The notes: generated by a model from the letters alone, not told the origin. A DNA stretch of 64,000 bases from Sabethes cyaneus (GCF_943734655.1 NC_071355.1:194679939-194743938), one strand, 5' to 3'. Counted from the first letter of the stretch, positions 1-11,600 are shown. A program made the numbers and translations.

Positions 1-77
1 ATTATAGAACTCCAATATGAAATTGACATGAAAACGATTTAATGTGAACTTTCTATTACGATTTTGTGTTATCTGGG
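1..77. repeat. 77-bp repeat shared with 46,409-46,485
   Basis: These bases recur almost unchanged at 46,409-46,485, where the identity also stops after the same 'tatctggg'. At the second site a TATA-like 'tatataaag' lies about 60 bp upstream, so the segment could be the 3' part of an LTR or another element terminus. The element class is not resolved, and the part to the left lies outside the window. Confidence 0.6.
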
Positions 78-154
78 TATCCTGGCTGAACTTCTAAAAG
101 CGAGGAGCGAGCAGCTGTACGAAACAATTCGCACCCCCTTATTGTCACGAACAG

Positions 155-1264
155 AATATGGGAGGAAAACAAATCTCGGAGGAGTGGTTGATTGGCCTCA
201 TTTCCCATAATTTAAAAAACGGACATCGACTTGAGAGTAAAAACTATCGAGACATTACGTTGCTCAATTTTGCCTATAAGGTGCTCTCCCTATCGTGTGT
301 GGCTGTTAGCTGAGTTTTTCGTCGGCGAGTATCAAGCTGGTTTTCATGAGGGTCGCTTCACGATGGATCAGATATTTACCGTGCGTCTAGTAACTGACGA
401 GTTCCGGGAGTACAACTTGCAGATTCATCATGTTTTTATGGATTTCAAGGCGGCATAGGATTCAGTAAAACGAAATGAGCTGTGACAGTTAACGCTAGGA
501 CATGGTTTTCCCACAGAACTAGTTACGTTGATTCGTGTGACGCTGGATGAGTAAAAATTATGAGTCAGAATAGCAAATGAGACCTCACGTGCTTTTTGAT
601 TTTGCGGATGACGTCGATATCACCGAAATCAAAAGAAGAGCAGCGAAAGAAGCCTTTAGGTATTTATTGAGAAATTGGGACTTACCATTAACACCGCCAA
701 AACGAAGTACATGGCGCGGAAATCCAAATGGTGTTGGTATCGAAGAGGTACTGAATATATTTTGGTATGCTCGTGATATGTGACAACGATGTAAGTCGCA
801 AAATAAAACGACTAATTGCAGCTGCGAATTGGCCTTTACGCAGGTATTACCCGTAGCTTGTTCCGTAGCTTGCAAATTCACATAAACTGATGCTCTAGAG
901 AACACTAATCCTTTCGGTGGCCCTTTACGGACATGAATCATGGACGCTAAAAGAAGCTGATCGACGAATGCTTCGGGTTTTAGCGTAATATTGCAAAATC
1001 CAAAATGGCGTGTAGCGCAGACGCATGAACCACGAGCTGTATTAAGAATGTAAATATGCTGTTATAATGAAGATAGTACAGTGTGACAGTCTGCGCTGGG
1101 CTGGTCACGTGTCTAGAATGCCCGACGAAAGGGTAACCAAAATTATTTTAAGCATAGAATCAAGAAGAGGCCGTAGACTTCGGAGTAGACTTCGCACTGA
1201 TAGATGTGCGCTATCGAGGATGATGCACGTTCAGCTGGTATTCGAGGGGTTTGAAAAAAGGTAG
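155..1264 (+). mobile_element. Decayed RTE-clade non-LTR retrotransposon (reverse transcriptase to C-terminus)
   Basis: Scattered reading frames match the order of an RTE-type reverse transcriptase. A fingers/palm stretch (QAGFHEGRFTMDQIFTVR, then FMDFKAA) lies near 330-455. The catalytic FADD box, reading FADDVDI, lies near 603-620. The conserved C-terminal LRWAGHVSRMPDER motif lies near 1,085-1,130. The frames are broken by stops and frameshifts, and the segment between palm and FADD is missing or unreadable, so this is an inactive, 5'-truncated copy. The same family recurs at 7.25, 11.6-13.0, 15.1, 29.6-32.3 and 33.1 kb. Confidence 0.75.
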
Positions 1265-1370
1265 CCCAGGATTGAGTACTGAAGGACCATAATTCATTCG
1301 GCGCAGGATCGATAACGGACCGTCGCCACTGAAGTAAACTAAGTATGGAGCTTAAACCGACAGCAACTTT

Positions 1371-1922
1371 GTGAACAAAATCCTGCGGAAACATGAACGG
1401 AAAAGACACCGACAGAATGCAACAACTCTTCAACCAGACAGCGATGAGAAAGTTAGGATCAGCCTACCGTTTTATCCAGTTATTACAAACTCGATCAAAA
1501 ACATCCTTCACCAACATGGATTTGCGACAGCCTTCAAAAGCAGCTGCACTCTACGGGAAATGTTGTGCAACCTCAAAGACAAAATCCCGCTTGAGGAACA
1601 ATCTGGAATATATCAAATTCCATGCCACGATTGCCACGCTATCTACATTGGACAAACACGTCGAAAATTCAAAATTAGACTGAGGGAACATAGGAAGGCC
1701 GTGGAGCACAGTCGATCATGTGACTCTAGTGTAGCAGCGCACAGTGAAGAATTACGGCATAAAATAAATTGGGAGAGTGCGAAATTAATCAAAACCATTA
1801 AGAAGGTTTCACTGCTAAATGCATGGGAATCAACGTGTATCGCCAATGCAGAGAAACCTCTTAAGAATGGAGATGATCCACCAATAATTTCCCCTCTCTT
1901 TGGATTGGCAAAAAAAAAGTGA
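1371..1922 (+). mobile_element. Penelope-like element, C-terminal GIY-YIG endonuclease fragment
   Basis: One open frame of 183 residues ends at 1,922. Its middle part carries the hallmark of the Penelope-like element (PLE) endonuclease: GIYQIPCHDC followed by YIGQTRRKFKIRLREH, that is GIY...YIG with the PLE-specific CxxC linker and the catalytic Arg/His helix. Further on, HKINWESAKLI and AWESTCIAN resemble the downstream endonuclease region with its conserved Glu. PLE enzymes fuse a telomerase-like reverse transcriptase to this nuclease, and the reverse transcriptase part is absent here, so this is a 5'-truncated remnant. The motif at 2,002-2,042 just downstream supports the identification. 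Confidence 0.85.
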
Positions 1923-2001
1923 GATCAAGTTAACAATTTCTCCCGCTCTTCGACGAGGATACAACCAGATAAACAATACGTAATCAGTTGGACCTCGGCA
2001 T

Positions 2002-2042
2002 CGTCCTGATGATAGGCTTAGAATGCCTGAAACCGGTCGACG
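2002..2042 (+). ncRNA. Hammerhead-ribozyme-like motif of a Penelope element
   Basis: The core CTGATGA (2,006-2,012) is directly preceded by CGTC (2,002-2,005). A small hairpin follows, AGGC (2,014-2,017) pairing with GCCT (2,025-2,028), then GAAACCGGTC (2,029-2,038) and GACG (2,039-2,042), which pairs with CGTC as stem I. This is the order of a minimal hammerhead: CUGAUGA, stem II, GAAA, very short stem III, cleavage at the UC. PLEs are known to carry such ribozymes in their terminal repeats. One extra T at 2,013 before stem II makes activity uncertain. Confidence 0.6.
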
Positions 2043-2229
2043 CGTAGGTAAAAATAATTTCTTTTAATATTGTTTTTATCCTTAAATGTTGTAAGAGTGA
2101 TACGTGTTTGTGTCTTGTCCATCAATTTTATTATTATTAAACCGACAGTTCGATATTTATAAGTAGTCAAATAACTGCGGATGAAATACTAATTCTATTT
2201 TTAATTACTCAGAATTGAAGCTGGTAATA

Positions 2230-3050
2230 TTTTCTGAGCTTGGACCCCAACAGCTCAACTTAAATGGTTTCATGAATCACGGGGCCCCAGCAATTGAACA
2301 TTCGTGAGTCGTAGAAAAAGTTCAATTGAAAGAGAAATTTTGGTTTAAAGTTCGGGGCCCCAATAACTCCATTTGAAGCTGAATTTTCAATCATCAAATC
2401 GGTTCATTTCATGAATCGTGGGGCCCCAGCAATCGAACATTCGTGAGTCATAGAAAAAGTTTAATTGAAAGAGAAATTTTGGTTTATAGTTCGGGGCCCC
2501 AATAATTCCATTTGAAGCTGAATTTCAAATCATCAAATCGGTTCATTTCATGAATCATGGGGCCCCAGCAATCGAACATTCGTGAGTCATAGAAAAAGTT
2601 TAATTGAAAGAGAAATTTTGGGTTAAAGTTCGGGGCCCCAATAATTCCATTTGAAGCTGAATTTCAAATCATCAAATCGGTTCATTTCATGAATCATGGG
2701 GCCCCAACAATCGAGCATTCGTGAGTCATAGAAAAAGTTTAACTGAAAGAGAAATTTTGGTTTAAAGTTCGGGGCCCCAATAGTCCCATTTGAAGCTGAA
2801 TTTTCAATCTTCAAATCGGTTGATTTCATGAATCATGGGACCTCAGCAATCGAATATTCGTGAGTCATAGAAAAAGTTTAATTGAAAGAGAAATTTTGGT
2901 TTAAAGTTCGAGGCCCCAATAGTCCCATTTGAAGCTGAATTTTCAATCATCAAATCGGTTGATTTCATAAATTATGGGGCCTCAGCAATTGAACATTCGT
3001 GAGTCGTAGAAAAAGTTTAACTGAAATAAAAATTTTGGGAAATCTCATTT
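2230..3050. repeat. 139-bp tandem repeat array, about six copies
   Basis: The landmark ggggccccaat begins at 2,354, 2,493, 2,632 and 2,771, with a variant at 2,910, giving a constant period of 139 bp. Each unit also holds a second ggggcccc about halfway along, followed by cattcgtgagtc and an A-rich stretch. The outer copies are more diverged, and the left end near 2,240 is partial. Any open reading frames here are by-products of the repeat. Confidence 0.9.
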
Positions 3051-3069
3051 TGTGTAACGACGAAATTTT

Positions 3070-3112
3070 TACTGGGGCCCACCGGGCATTTGCCCGGTTG
3101 CCCGGTGGGCCA
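3070..3112. repeat. Possible DNA-transposon terminus (GC-rich)
   Basis: A GC-rich island with nested tgcccgg repeats ends in a sequence whose reverse complement begins CAGGGGCGGACTGG. Starts of the form CAGGGGCGG are common in hAT-like terminal inverted repeats. It directly follows the 139-bp array, so that array may lie inside the element. No opposite terminus or target duplication was found. Confidence 0.3.
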
Positions 3113-4009
3113 GTCCGCCCCTGAGCTTATAAATTTAGTCTATATTTTTGTTACTGCTTAATATAAAATAGTACAAATTGTCTAACATTAAAAAACTAAT
3201 TCGATACTTATTCAAGCAATTAATAGGTTTTACCTCACTAATAAATAGAAGACAATAATTTGACTAAAACAGAACTTTTTAAACTGGAGGCGCATACAAG
3301 CAATTAACAAACTACTCTCACTTGATTTAGCCTGTGTAGGATAATCAGTTGGATACTAATTGAATTATCCAATTGCGCTTTATTTTGGGCAAAATTGTTT
3401 AAATTACGTGAATTCGATGTTTCGCAGTGTGAAGATCAATGTGAAGTGAAGTGTTTAGACAAATAAGCTGTCGATAATGCATTGCATGCGCAATGCAGAC
3501 GCTGTGCACCAACTGTAATACGTGTAATAAAATTTTATCAGAACAGAACTGGAAGTTAAGTTAGTTAAGTTACGCTACTTTCTACAGCAACTTCTAGCGA
3601 AACTGGCAGTAGAAAGATTTTTTCTTCGTACGAAAGCATGCAGCAGTGAACGGCAGCGATCATTCTGCACAAAGTGTTGTTATTGTTTTCTATATGACAC
3701 CTTTCCAAAAGAAAGTCAAAATCAAAAAGGACTCTATTGCCACTTTTTGATCGTCGCATTGTTCGACCTTCTACTTCTATCCTGAAGCTAACGTCACTTC
3801 GAAAGATTTAAGCCTAGAAAAGGTCTAGTAGAAAATAATCCATAATTAAACTCAAAACCGCTGAAGATTATCGCTAAAGTGCATTAAAGGCGCAAAACAT
3901 CATTCACTGATTTTCGACACGAATGCACTTTCAAATGTAAAGAATCGCTAATCAAAACCAACAACAACCATTGATTCTAGATTAATCTTAAAATAGCTAC
4001 TAAAGGCTT
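3113..4009. other. No gene recognised
   Basis: AT-rich sequence with only short, unrecognised frames. No later exon of the EcKinase-like gene at 4,115-4,297 could be found here on the minus strand. Confidence 0.5.
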
Positions 4010-4114
4010 TCAAAAACCAAAAGACGCCTGAAAGAAAATATTCCGAAGAATCCATTCCCAATGAATTATGTTACTATTTACATACGTTCTGTTATTCATA
4101 ACAAGACACTTTAC

Positions 4115-4297
4115 CTCATTAGTTGAATTTGAAAGATTCACAAAAACCGAAAGCATCGTGCTGCCATAGTTATCTCCAGGAGCAGTCAAATCAGTGTAAT
4201 GATAATCCAGCACTTCCGTTCCCTTCGGCAGTGCTGGTTCCAACAGCTCCTTTAGATTTCTAATTCCATTTTTTGCTAACGTCTCTCTGAAATCCAT
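4115..4297 (-). pseudogene. Orphan first exon of an EcKinase-like (CHK) gene
   Basis: The reading frame starts at an ATG at 4,297 and contains ELLEPALPKGTEVLDYHYTD and LTAPGDNYGSTMLSV. This resembles the N-terminus of the insect ecdysteroid-kinase-like / juvenile-hormone-inducible family, in which a conserved GDNY(G/A)S glycine-rich segment forms part of the nucleotide-binding loop. A GTAAAG donor at 4,114-4,109 follows ...NLSNSTNE, the usual place for an exon to end in this region. No downstream kinase exon with the HxD catalytic loop is visible between 1 and 4,100. This is either a gene fragment or an exon with a very long intron leaving the window on the left. Function in this locus is doubtful. 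Confidence 0.5.
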
Positions 4298-5043
4298 TGC
4301 TAATGTTCGATTCGCTGTTCAAAATCTAGCAAAAAATTGTTCTCATAATTCGAGTTCTCTTCCCGCAATGAAATGAAGGCACACGCGACCGATTAGAAAG
4401 TGAAACGTAGACTGGCGGCGATCACTTGTCTTATATTAGAATTTGCTAGGTCATTACGTGTGTATCGCCGTCTCCGTCGGTTAACATGGGCCATTTGATA
4501 ACAAAACTGGCAAATACTGTAGATAACCGAATCGCATTTGCTTAAATAATATCTTATGGAAGCATTGCGTATTAAAAAAAAAAATGAAAGCGTCGGCTGA
4601 GAAATTACAATTTGCAAAACACGGCACTGGGATTTTTTAATCCCATCATGATTTTCATGTCATATCTCTCAGGCTTATGCCCACGTTAGCTGAAAGGAAG
4701 TAGAAAATAATTCACCTCACTTAATGTTTTTCTTCGAAACATAATAAATTGTCATAAATTATCTGGGTATTAGAGCCTAAAGATAACGTTAAGGGTATTT
4801 TAAAAATGTGGGAAAATAAAATCTTCTCGCCACCGAAATAGTTTGCATATGCGTGCGTATAATTAGTGCTACAATCCCATTGACTCTTACAGTCTCGCAG
4901 GATAAGTTCAAATACAGCCAGTCATTTGCTGAATCACATTACTGTAAGTCTCTCAATGCAAGCTTTTCGAAATGTTTTTGCATCCGTTAGATGTGCAAAT
5001 TCTAATATGTCAACTGATTAAAGCATGGGTGTTGTATCTATTA

Positions 5044-6262
5044 CAGAGTGACACATATATATTTGAAAAAAAAAATCATTTTATGCTGGCAGCAGCATGC
5101 ACAATTAATACGATCAAACTAAGACACTCACACATGTCACATGTCATCATGACTTAAGTCTTACTTGACGTAGTTTCATTTTCGTATTGTGTCTTGTTCG
5201 GTGTGCACGTACCAGAGTTTGAGTTACGGTCGTTGATAATAAATAAATTGTTGAACGGTGCTTTATGCGGCACTACTTTTCGTGACCTTAAACATCACGG
5301 TATAAAAAGAGGATTTGTATACTATACACTATAAAGATTTGTCGAGACGGGATCTGTTGAAAAAGTCATAAAAAAACCGGAAGAAAACGAAGTGTTTGAA
5401 CTGCAGTTTGTTCGAGAACGAATTCGTCGCATTTGCGACCGGTCCGCTCGGAAAATGGCAATTCAACTGAATATCAAAAGGAAAACTCTTCGTCAAATTT
5501 TGAAATTGAATCTGCATAAAAAACCTTCAAAATCCATGGATTAACGAAAGCAACAAAACAAAAACGGCAGGAAAGATGCAAACTGCTGCTCCGTCGGCAC
5601 GGTGTTTCAGAAGTGATCTATTCTGATGAGAAGTGGTTTGTTCTTCAAACACCGCATCATGCTCAAAATGATCGGTTGTGGTCGGTTTCGATCATGGACG
5701 TTCCAAAGCACAAACGGAATGTACCACGATACCAAAATTCATCAATGGTCACGGTCATGGTATGGGGAAAAGAACGGGACACTTCCTCTATTATTTATTG
5801 ACAAGGGTGTGAAAGTTAATGCAAAATACTATCAGGAAATGGTCTTAGAACAAAATTTTATGCTTTACGTTCGGGGAATGTATGGCGAAGAAGATTACGA
5901 CTTTCAACAGGATAAAACACTGCAAATCTTGTGAAGATGTCGTGCAAAACCAATCCGATGGTTTAAAATCCAAACAAAGAAAGGCCTCCAATAAGTTCTC
6001 CTGATTTGAACCCACTGGATTTTTGTATATGACGGTACATGCAACAGAAGCTCAAGGATTACAAATATCATAATTTGAATGAATTTAAGTTAGTTATCAA
6101 CAAAATATGGGATGATATTCCGATGGAAGTAGTGCTTGCCGCATGTAACGACTTTAAAAAGCGTTTGAAACGTGTTATCCAGGCTAAAGGTGATGCAATA
6201 GAGAAATGAATGAGTAATGAAGCTTTGTTTTTTTTTTTTTCGAATACATATGTGTCACGCTG
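5044..6262 (+). mobile_element. Tc1/mariner-superfamily element with intact ends, broken transposase
   Basis: Both ends share a terminal inverted repeat of the form CAG(A/C)GTGACACATAT followed by an A-rich tract, flanked by TA at 5,042-5,043 and 6,263-6,264. That is the target duplication expected of this superfamily. The inside reads, in shifting frames, as a transposase. A helix-turn-helix part (RSARKMAIQLNIKRKTLR) lies near 5,435-5,490. The catalytic segment IYSDEKWF lies near 5,616-5,640, NAKYYQEMVL near 5,818, and SPDLNPLDF near 5,998-6,025. Several frameshifts and a stop after the helix-turn-helix region make it non-autonomous. Confidence 0.85.
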
Positions 6263-6437
6263 TATATTTGAAACTAATTCCAGCGTTAGCCAGCATACCG
6301 CATGCAGTGTCATACGAGTATGACGGATTAATTCTACGGGCTAGTCTTTGAACTGAAAGTACATTTACTTTCATACTCAAAGCAATACCTAGGTGCTATA
6401 TTCCGTCTAAACCTGGCGAATGATAAATGATAAGCTT

Positions 6438-6585
6438 TGCTGTCAGCTGTTAGAATACAGAACAATTGCGAGGTAGTGCTACGATCTTATTGACTCTGAC
6501 AGTTGCTAATTGTAGCAACTGAGATTCGGAGCATGCGACGACTAGTTTGTTAGACCAGCGTGTTATACCCCCAGGCCATCTGGGT
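6438..6585 (-). mobile_element. Degenerate tRNA-derived SINE
   Basis: This stretch matches the better preserved copy at 58,128-58,270: both contain gctgttagaatacag, tgctacgatc, ttattgactct or a close variant, and agaccagcgt. The family reads as a tRNA-derived SINE on the minus strand. Here the B box is weakened (ATTCGGAGC on the plus strand). Confidence 0.55.
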
Positions 6586-6589
6586 GGCC

Positions 6590-7250
6590 TATTTACGTTC
6601 TTATTATTTACAAATAGGTACAATGCTAACGAAGGACTATTGACTAAGATGCAGAACGTGTACACGTGTACAGAGCTGCATTGAAAATGCAAATAAAATT
6701 TTTCCTTATTTATGAAAGTAACTTATTTAGTAAATTATATACATAGAACAAAACATATGAGCTACAATATTCAATGTAATTTGGCATAATATTGAATGAA
6801 ATTTGTTAGAAGTTACATTGTTGCAGAGATTAATTACATCGTTCTATGCAATGCATTGCTTTACAATGCATTGCATTATAAGCTTGCAGAGTACAGTTAG
6901 AGAGAGTGTTTTAAACCAGTTGCAGTAATAGCAATTAGTGGACTGCCTTCACTAACATTGCTCTTGCTAACACATACTGGATTCCTGCTTTCAGAATCCT
7001 GAGGATTCCTATTTCATAGTAAAAGGGATTCCTTTACCGAGGTATAGGTATCCTGGGGACTCGCCTTTTGGATTCTCAGACAAGAATACCGATTCTAAAA
7101 GCAAAGCATTTTGTACGAATTTTATTCAGAATCTCTCATCACGATTCCACTGCGAGGAATGCCAGAGATTCTGTGCGAATCTTTTTGGTTAGTCCGGGTG
7201 GCTTGCACAGCTTGGGGTACACTGGGGCAAGTGCCACCTTTTCTTTACAA
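6590..7250. other. No gene recognised; short 'gattcc' repeats
   Basis: AT-rich sequence. From 6,970 to 7,180 the word 'gattcc' or 'gattct' recurs many times at irregular spacing, which looks like a decayed simple repeat. No coding sequence is supported. Confidence 0.4.
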
Positions 7251-7435
7251 TTTGATACAGTACGAAATCCGGAAGGAATAAGGCGAAAAGAGGCACAGCG
7301 AGCGAGGTGGCAAGACCAGGTGGAGCGGTGGATCTGGCGAGCACTGGAGACCAGCTGCCATGGATCGAATTAGATGGAGAAATTACGTCATGCAGGCCTT
7401 GTCATAAGACGTAAGCCCAACTAAGTAAGTAAGCA
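7250..7435 (+). mobile_element. RTE 3' end fragment
   Basis: The frame reads EAQRARWQDQVERWIW, matching the C-terminus of the RTE copy at 29.6-32.3 kb (AQRARWLDQVERDP). It continues through a short tail ending in a repeated 'agtaagtaag' motif, which is typical of RTE 3' ends. Nothing of the reverse transcriptase precedes it. Confidence 0.7.
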
Positions 7436-7960
7436 AGTTCAACTACCAATGAACTAGAAATGGTTTTAAATGTAATTTTAATTTTATGACCAATGCCCAA
7501 TTTCAAATCAAGTTTAACCACAGTGAACATTTTTTTGTACATTCATCTTGATCAAGGTGAGTTAAAACCAACTTAACTTATTAAATATCCGTCCTAGCGA
7601 CAAACAGTCTTCAGAGCAAATGTTTATTTTAGCATACTGAATAACTTTGTAGAATACTCGAAAGTCATAAAAACAATCGTGTGCAAAGTTATTGAGCATA
7701 ATTGATTTTTAAGTGCTCCTTTTTAACACATCGTTATATTTCGCAACCGGTAAGAGATAGATAGTTACTGTATTCAACAAAGTTGCTTAATTTAGAATGT
7801 TTTTTAACTTTTTAGAGAACAAAATTTTTTTTTGAAATTATTTAAAACAGCAAAAGTTCGTATCACCCTAATAGGTGAATTCACGGTCACCCTAATAGTG
7901 CAGAAATATGTGCTATATTTTATTATTAAACTTCTCCGAAGACACCACCCTTGAAATATT
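7436..7960. other. No gene recognised
   Basis: AT-rich sequence without recognisable features. The short repeat 'caccctaatag' at 7,863 and 7,889 may belong to the left end of the mariner that follows. Confidence 0.4.
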
Positions 7961-7974
7961 ACGCATTTTTACCC

Positions 7975-9055
7975 AATTGCTAATGCCCTTTTTTTCGAAT
8001 CCGTACCACTGTGGAGTGGTTCAAAAAAATTAAAAGTGGGGATTTTGATGTGAGAGATGAAGGGCGTAGAAGAGCTAGAAAAAAATCGAGGACAGTGATC
8101 CGCAAGTAGTTGTGGACGACGATGACACTCAAACGAAACGGCAATTCGTGGATCAATGGAATGTGACTTAACCCATTATGTCCTAGCGTATGATATATCA
8201 TACCTCGTCTTCAAAACCTGTTTACTGCTGAAATTCAATAGTAAGTATTGTTAATAAATCATTACAAGAGAGATAAGACATCAATCTGATGTGTGTGTAA
8301 GATAATCGGTCAGTTTTTGTCATTTCACCTGTATTTTCAACAGTTGTGATAAATGGCGGAAAAAAAGTTGAAAAAAATGGCGAAAAAAACTTTGTCTCCA
8401 AAACGCATGAAAAAATGTACATTTAGTGACGAAACATTACCTGACATGTAAATTGATATTTATATGTAAAGTCTGTCACAAAATTCGATAAGAAATCTGC
8501 AAACAACTTTGTAATTTGTTTGAAACTGAGCCTATGAAATATTAAACCGCCGATATTTTAGCCTTGAAACCATTCCAAATGACGAGTTTGCGTTTCCCGA
8601 CACGTTTGAGCCATAATATAATAGATTACAGAGTTTCACTTCATTTGGTCCAAATTTAGGTATACCCGGGTCATAATGGGTTAAGCAGATATCTCCATAC
8701 ATTTGAAGGCCATAGAAAAGATCCAGAAGATCGGAAATAGATTCCACACGAGTTGAACAGAAGATAGTAGGAAGATATTTAGTTGGAAAGTTCTTTCCCA
8801 TGCAACTTACGCAACAGATTTGGCTCCTTCTGATCACAACACGTTTGCATCGCAGGGACGCCCACTTACTCAGCAGCGCTTTAATTCTTACAAAAATGTA
8901 AGAAAATATCCTGTGGAATGGTTTGCTTCTAAAGAGAACCAATTCTTTTGTCGTGGCATTCACAAATTGCCAGAGAGATGGGGAAAATGTATAGCTATCG
9001 AAGTTAAATATTTGAATAAAATAGTGTTTTTCATTTTGATGAGATAGACGTATTT
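7975..9055 (+). mobile_element. Mariner element, transposase remnants split by a MITE
   Basis: The left part (8,008-8,170) reads VEWFKKIKSGDFDVRDEGRR, the conserved N-terminal region of mariner transposases, followed by DDDDTQT-like sequence in another frame. The right part (8,690-9,020) reads ATYATDLAPSDHNTF, then QRFNSYKNVRKYPVEWFASK and GIHKLPERWGKC. That is the C-terminal third including the catalytic-triad region (DLAPSD). A 509-bp TTAA-flanked element sits between the two. The central transposase is deleted and the frames are broken. Confidence 0.8.
8172..8680. mobile_element. piggyBac-like MITE with TTAA target duplication
   Basis: The ends are CCCATTATG (8,172-8,180) and its exact complement CATAATGGG (8,672-8,680), each bordered by TTAA (8,168-8,171 and 8,681-8,684). 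Termini beginning CCC next to a duplicated TTAA are diagnostic of piggyBac-type transposition. The 509-bp interior has no transposase. It interrupts the mariner remnant, so it is the younger insertion. Confidence 0.75.
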
Positions 9056-11600
9056 AACTGTCACAGTTTTATATAAAAGTTAGACAAGTCGATCCGAAGC
9101 TATTCTTGAGATCTACGATTTTGTTTAAACGGCAGTGTGACTTATTTCCTTTGGGAAAATAAGATTGGATATAAAAGGACAAATTTATAGTGTAAAGTAA
9201 CACATTTGGTCATACATGAACGGGTTGAATTATGACTAACGCCGTGCATCCACCAAGTATATAACATCGTCTTTTCTTCGTCCTTTTCCTCAAGGTAATA
9301 AATTTCAACGCTCCAGCGGCTCTGTGTCCTTTCCGATCATCTGTTTGTATAGAAAAGCTATAATCTACAGAAAGGCAGACAACATAAATGCAATACGTGA
9401 TCCATATTTATTATAGGTCAAGATTATTGCCCACAAATAACGACACTGATCTCACTAAACTGCGTTGCTTTGCAGTGATTAAACTGCATAGTACTAAAAT
9501 TCACTTGGGCATTTAATTGAAACAACAGTTTGTTAAATCCCGAACGTAGATTTAAAATTCAATTTATTCTATCACCCTGGGCACCCCCGAGTATGACTAA
9601 AAACTGCAACTTAACTGTAAGGCTGACACGTAGGTAAACTTCTTCAAACAAAATTAAACTCACCCTCGCACCATGCGGTTGTTCATTTTGTGTGCACTTA
9701 CGTTGTTGGGTACCCGCTCGCTCAATCAATTGCATGAGACTGCGAAGCAATTTGCAGATAATGCTTTCGTTGTCATGCTCTTCAATTTATGTATAAAATT
9801 CATGAATCTCCATTTATTCTAATTCACTCAAACTGTGTCGTAGACAACTTGCCAACGTGTTATACGATTCGGTTTAAACTACCACAGTAATTGGTCAATG
9901 AGTTGCACACAGAGAATGAACAATCGTTCAAATAAATTGTGCTTACCGTGGGAATAACTAAGCGTAAAATTCCCCATTTAAATCGATTTGTTTAAAACTT
10001 TATTTGCTCTAGAAATGTTATGAGTTACACATGGTTGAGACTTGGTGGATAGTTTAATGACCATATAATATTCGATGGAAGAATTTTGAGAGTTTCTCAG
10101 TCATGCCTCATAGTTCAAGCGAATGTATCGTTGTTTGTGGAAGAATAATGCAAAAAAATCACCAACTCCCATCTACAGTATTTTAAATTAACCCTCTAAC
10201 AATCAACATCGTAAAAGCGATGCAATCAAGCTAGTGACTATTTTTCTTAAACGTACAGTCAAAAGAAGTGCAAGTTTTTTTTGTTAATTTAAATAAACCA
10301 TGTAGATTACTCTCAGCAAAATTATGTTGCGCTAAATGTCCTTTTTCTTGAAAGGCAAAAATGGCATAAATTTGCAAAATATTGTTATTGCAATTTACCT
10401 GAATTCTTGTTGATAAAACATGGTAACTCTTGAACGCATGGTCGGAATGTTGTAATATTGATGCCAAAATATCTAGGAATCTATTCCGAATACATTTTTC
10501 ATGTAAAAGTTCTTAAAGAGAAGGCCGTCTGCAGCCAGCCTTACCCGTACATCAATATTTAAAATTAACCCTAATATAATATGACAAATTGACAAAGTTA
10601 ATTTACAATCATCTTCATCGCACAGTTGGCACGTCCAGCTTATAGTGCGGTGTCACGTAATAAGGAACACGCCAAAGAAGATTGAGATTATGACCTACGA
10701 TAGAATACTGCCCTTTGGCTATATAGGCCGCCAACGAAAGTGGCAGCGCAGAAAGAAGCTTTCGCGACACCCCATTTATCACTGCCCGCAGGATAGAAGC
10801 AGGACAGCAAAAACAAACGCCTGAATAAGGTAAAGTAGAAACGAACAGCGCAAACCGCCAAACCGCCGCAGCAGGTTTCACCAATCTACTTCTCAAATGT
10901 GGCTTTTACTATGTTGTGGCACAGGGCGGAGGGCTGCACTGACTGGTGGAATGGTTGATAATACCGTGACATCAAATAACGCAAACGGGACGAGAGTTCC
11001 TCCAACCACCGCACCGGGAAGAAAATTTTAATTAATGCGAAGAGATTCTTCGTTGATGGAGCGAAGAAATGTGCTCTATCGCGGCACTACTGGAACAGTG
11101 CCAGCCAGCCAGCGTAAGGTGACTAAACAAATACTCGCATTTCTAGTATTTCGCATAGAACGCCTTTCTAATTTCTAGCGTAAATGAGGAAATAATAATC
11201 TAGGCTAATAATTAATTATCTGAAATACGAATATTCAATTTCCCGTTTCGCAGAATTGCATGTCAAATTAAATTGGTCTAATTTTAGATGTACTTAAGTA
11301 AACCGCAGTATGTTTTTTGTTCCTGTAGGATTCGAATAATGAAGTAAGCCCAGTATTGAGTCAACAACCTTGTTGTGGTTGGTTGAGATATGTCTTCGGC
11401 TGAGGATATTACAAATGTAACCTTGACTCTTTCCTCAGTGGGACTTTCCTTGTAATTTAGATCAAATTTTCTTTTAATTGGAGGCGTTAAACTAGTTTTT
11501 GGTTCGAGTCTACTACTTCGCAGGTGGTAATTGAATAATCTACGACGAACCCTGTAGTTTTGAGACTTTTTTTCAATGAGCTTGGAACTGGCTAAGTGCT
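9056..11600. other. No gene recognised
   Basis: About 2.5 kb of mostly AT-rich DNA. Short open frames exist on both strands (for example the GC-richer stretch 10,615-10,896 on the minus strand), but none shows a recognisable domain, splice context or composition convincing enough to call. Confidence 0.4.

Noticed and set aside
2623..2829. Minus-strand frame in the tandem array
   Set aside because: The peptide repeats with the 139-bp unit and has no independent coding evidence.
10615..10896. 93-codon minus-strand frame in a GC-richer stretch
   Set aside because: No domain, no splice context, and hydrophobic low-information composition; surrounded by unrecognised DNA.
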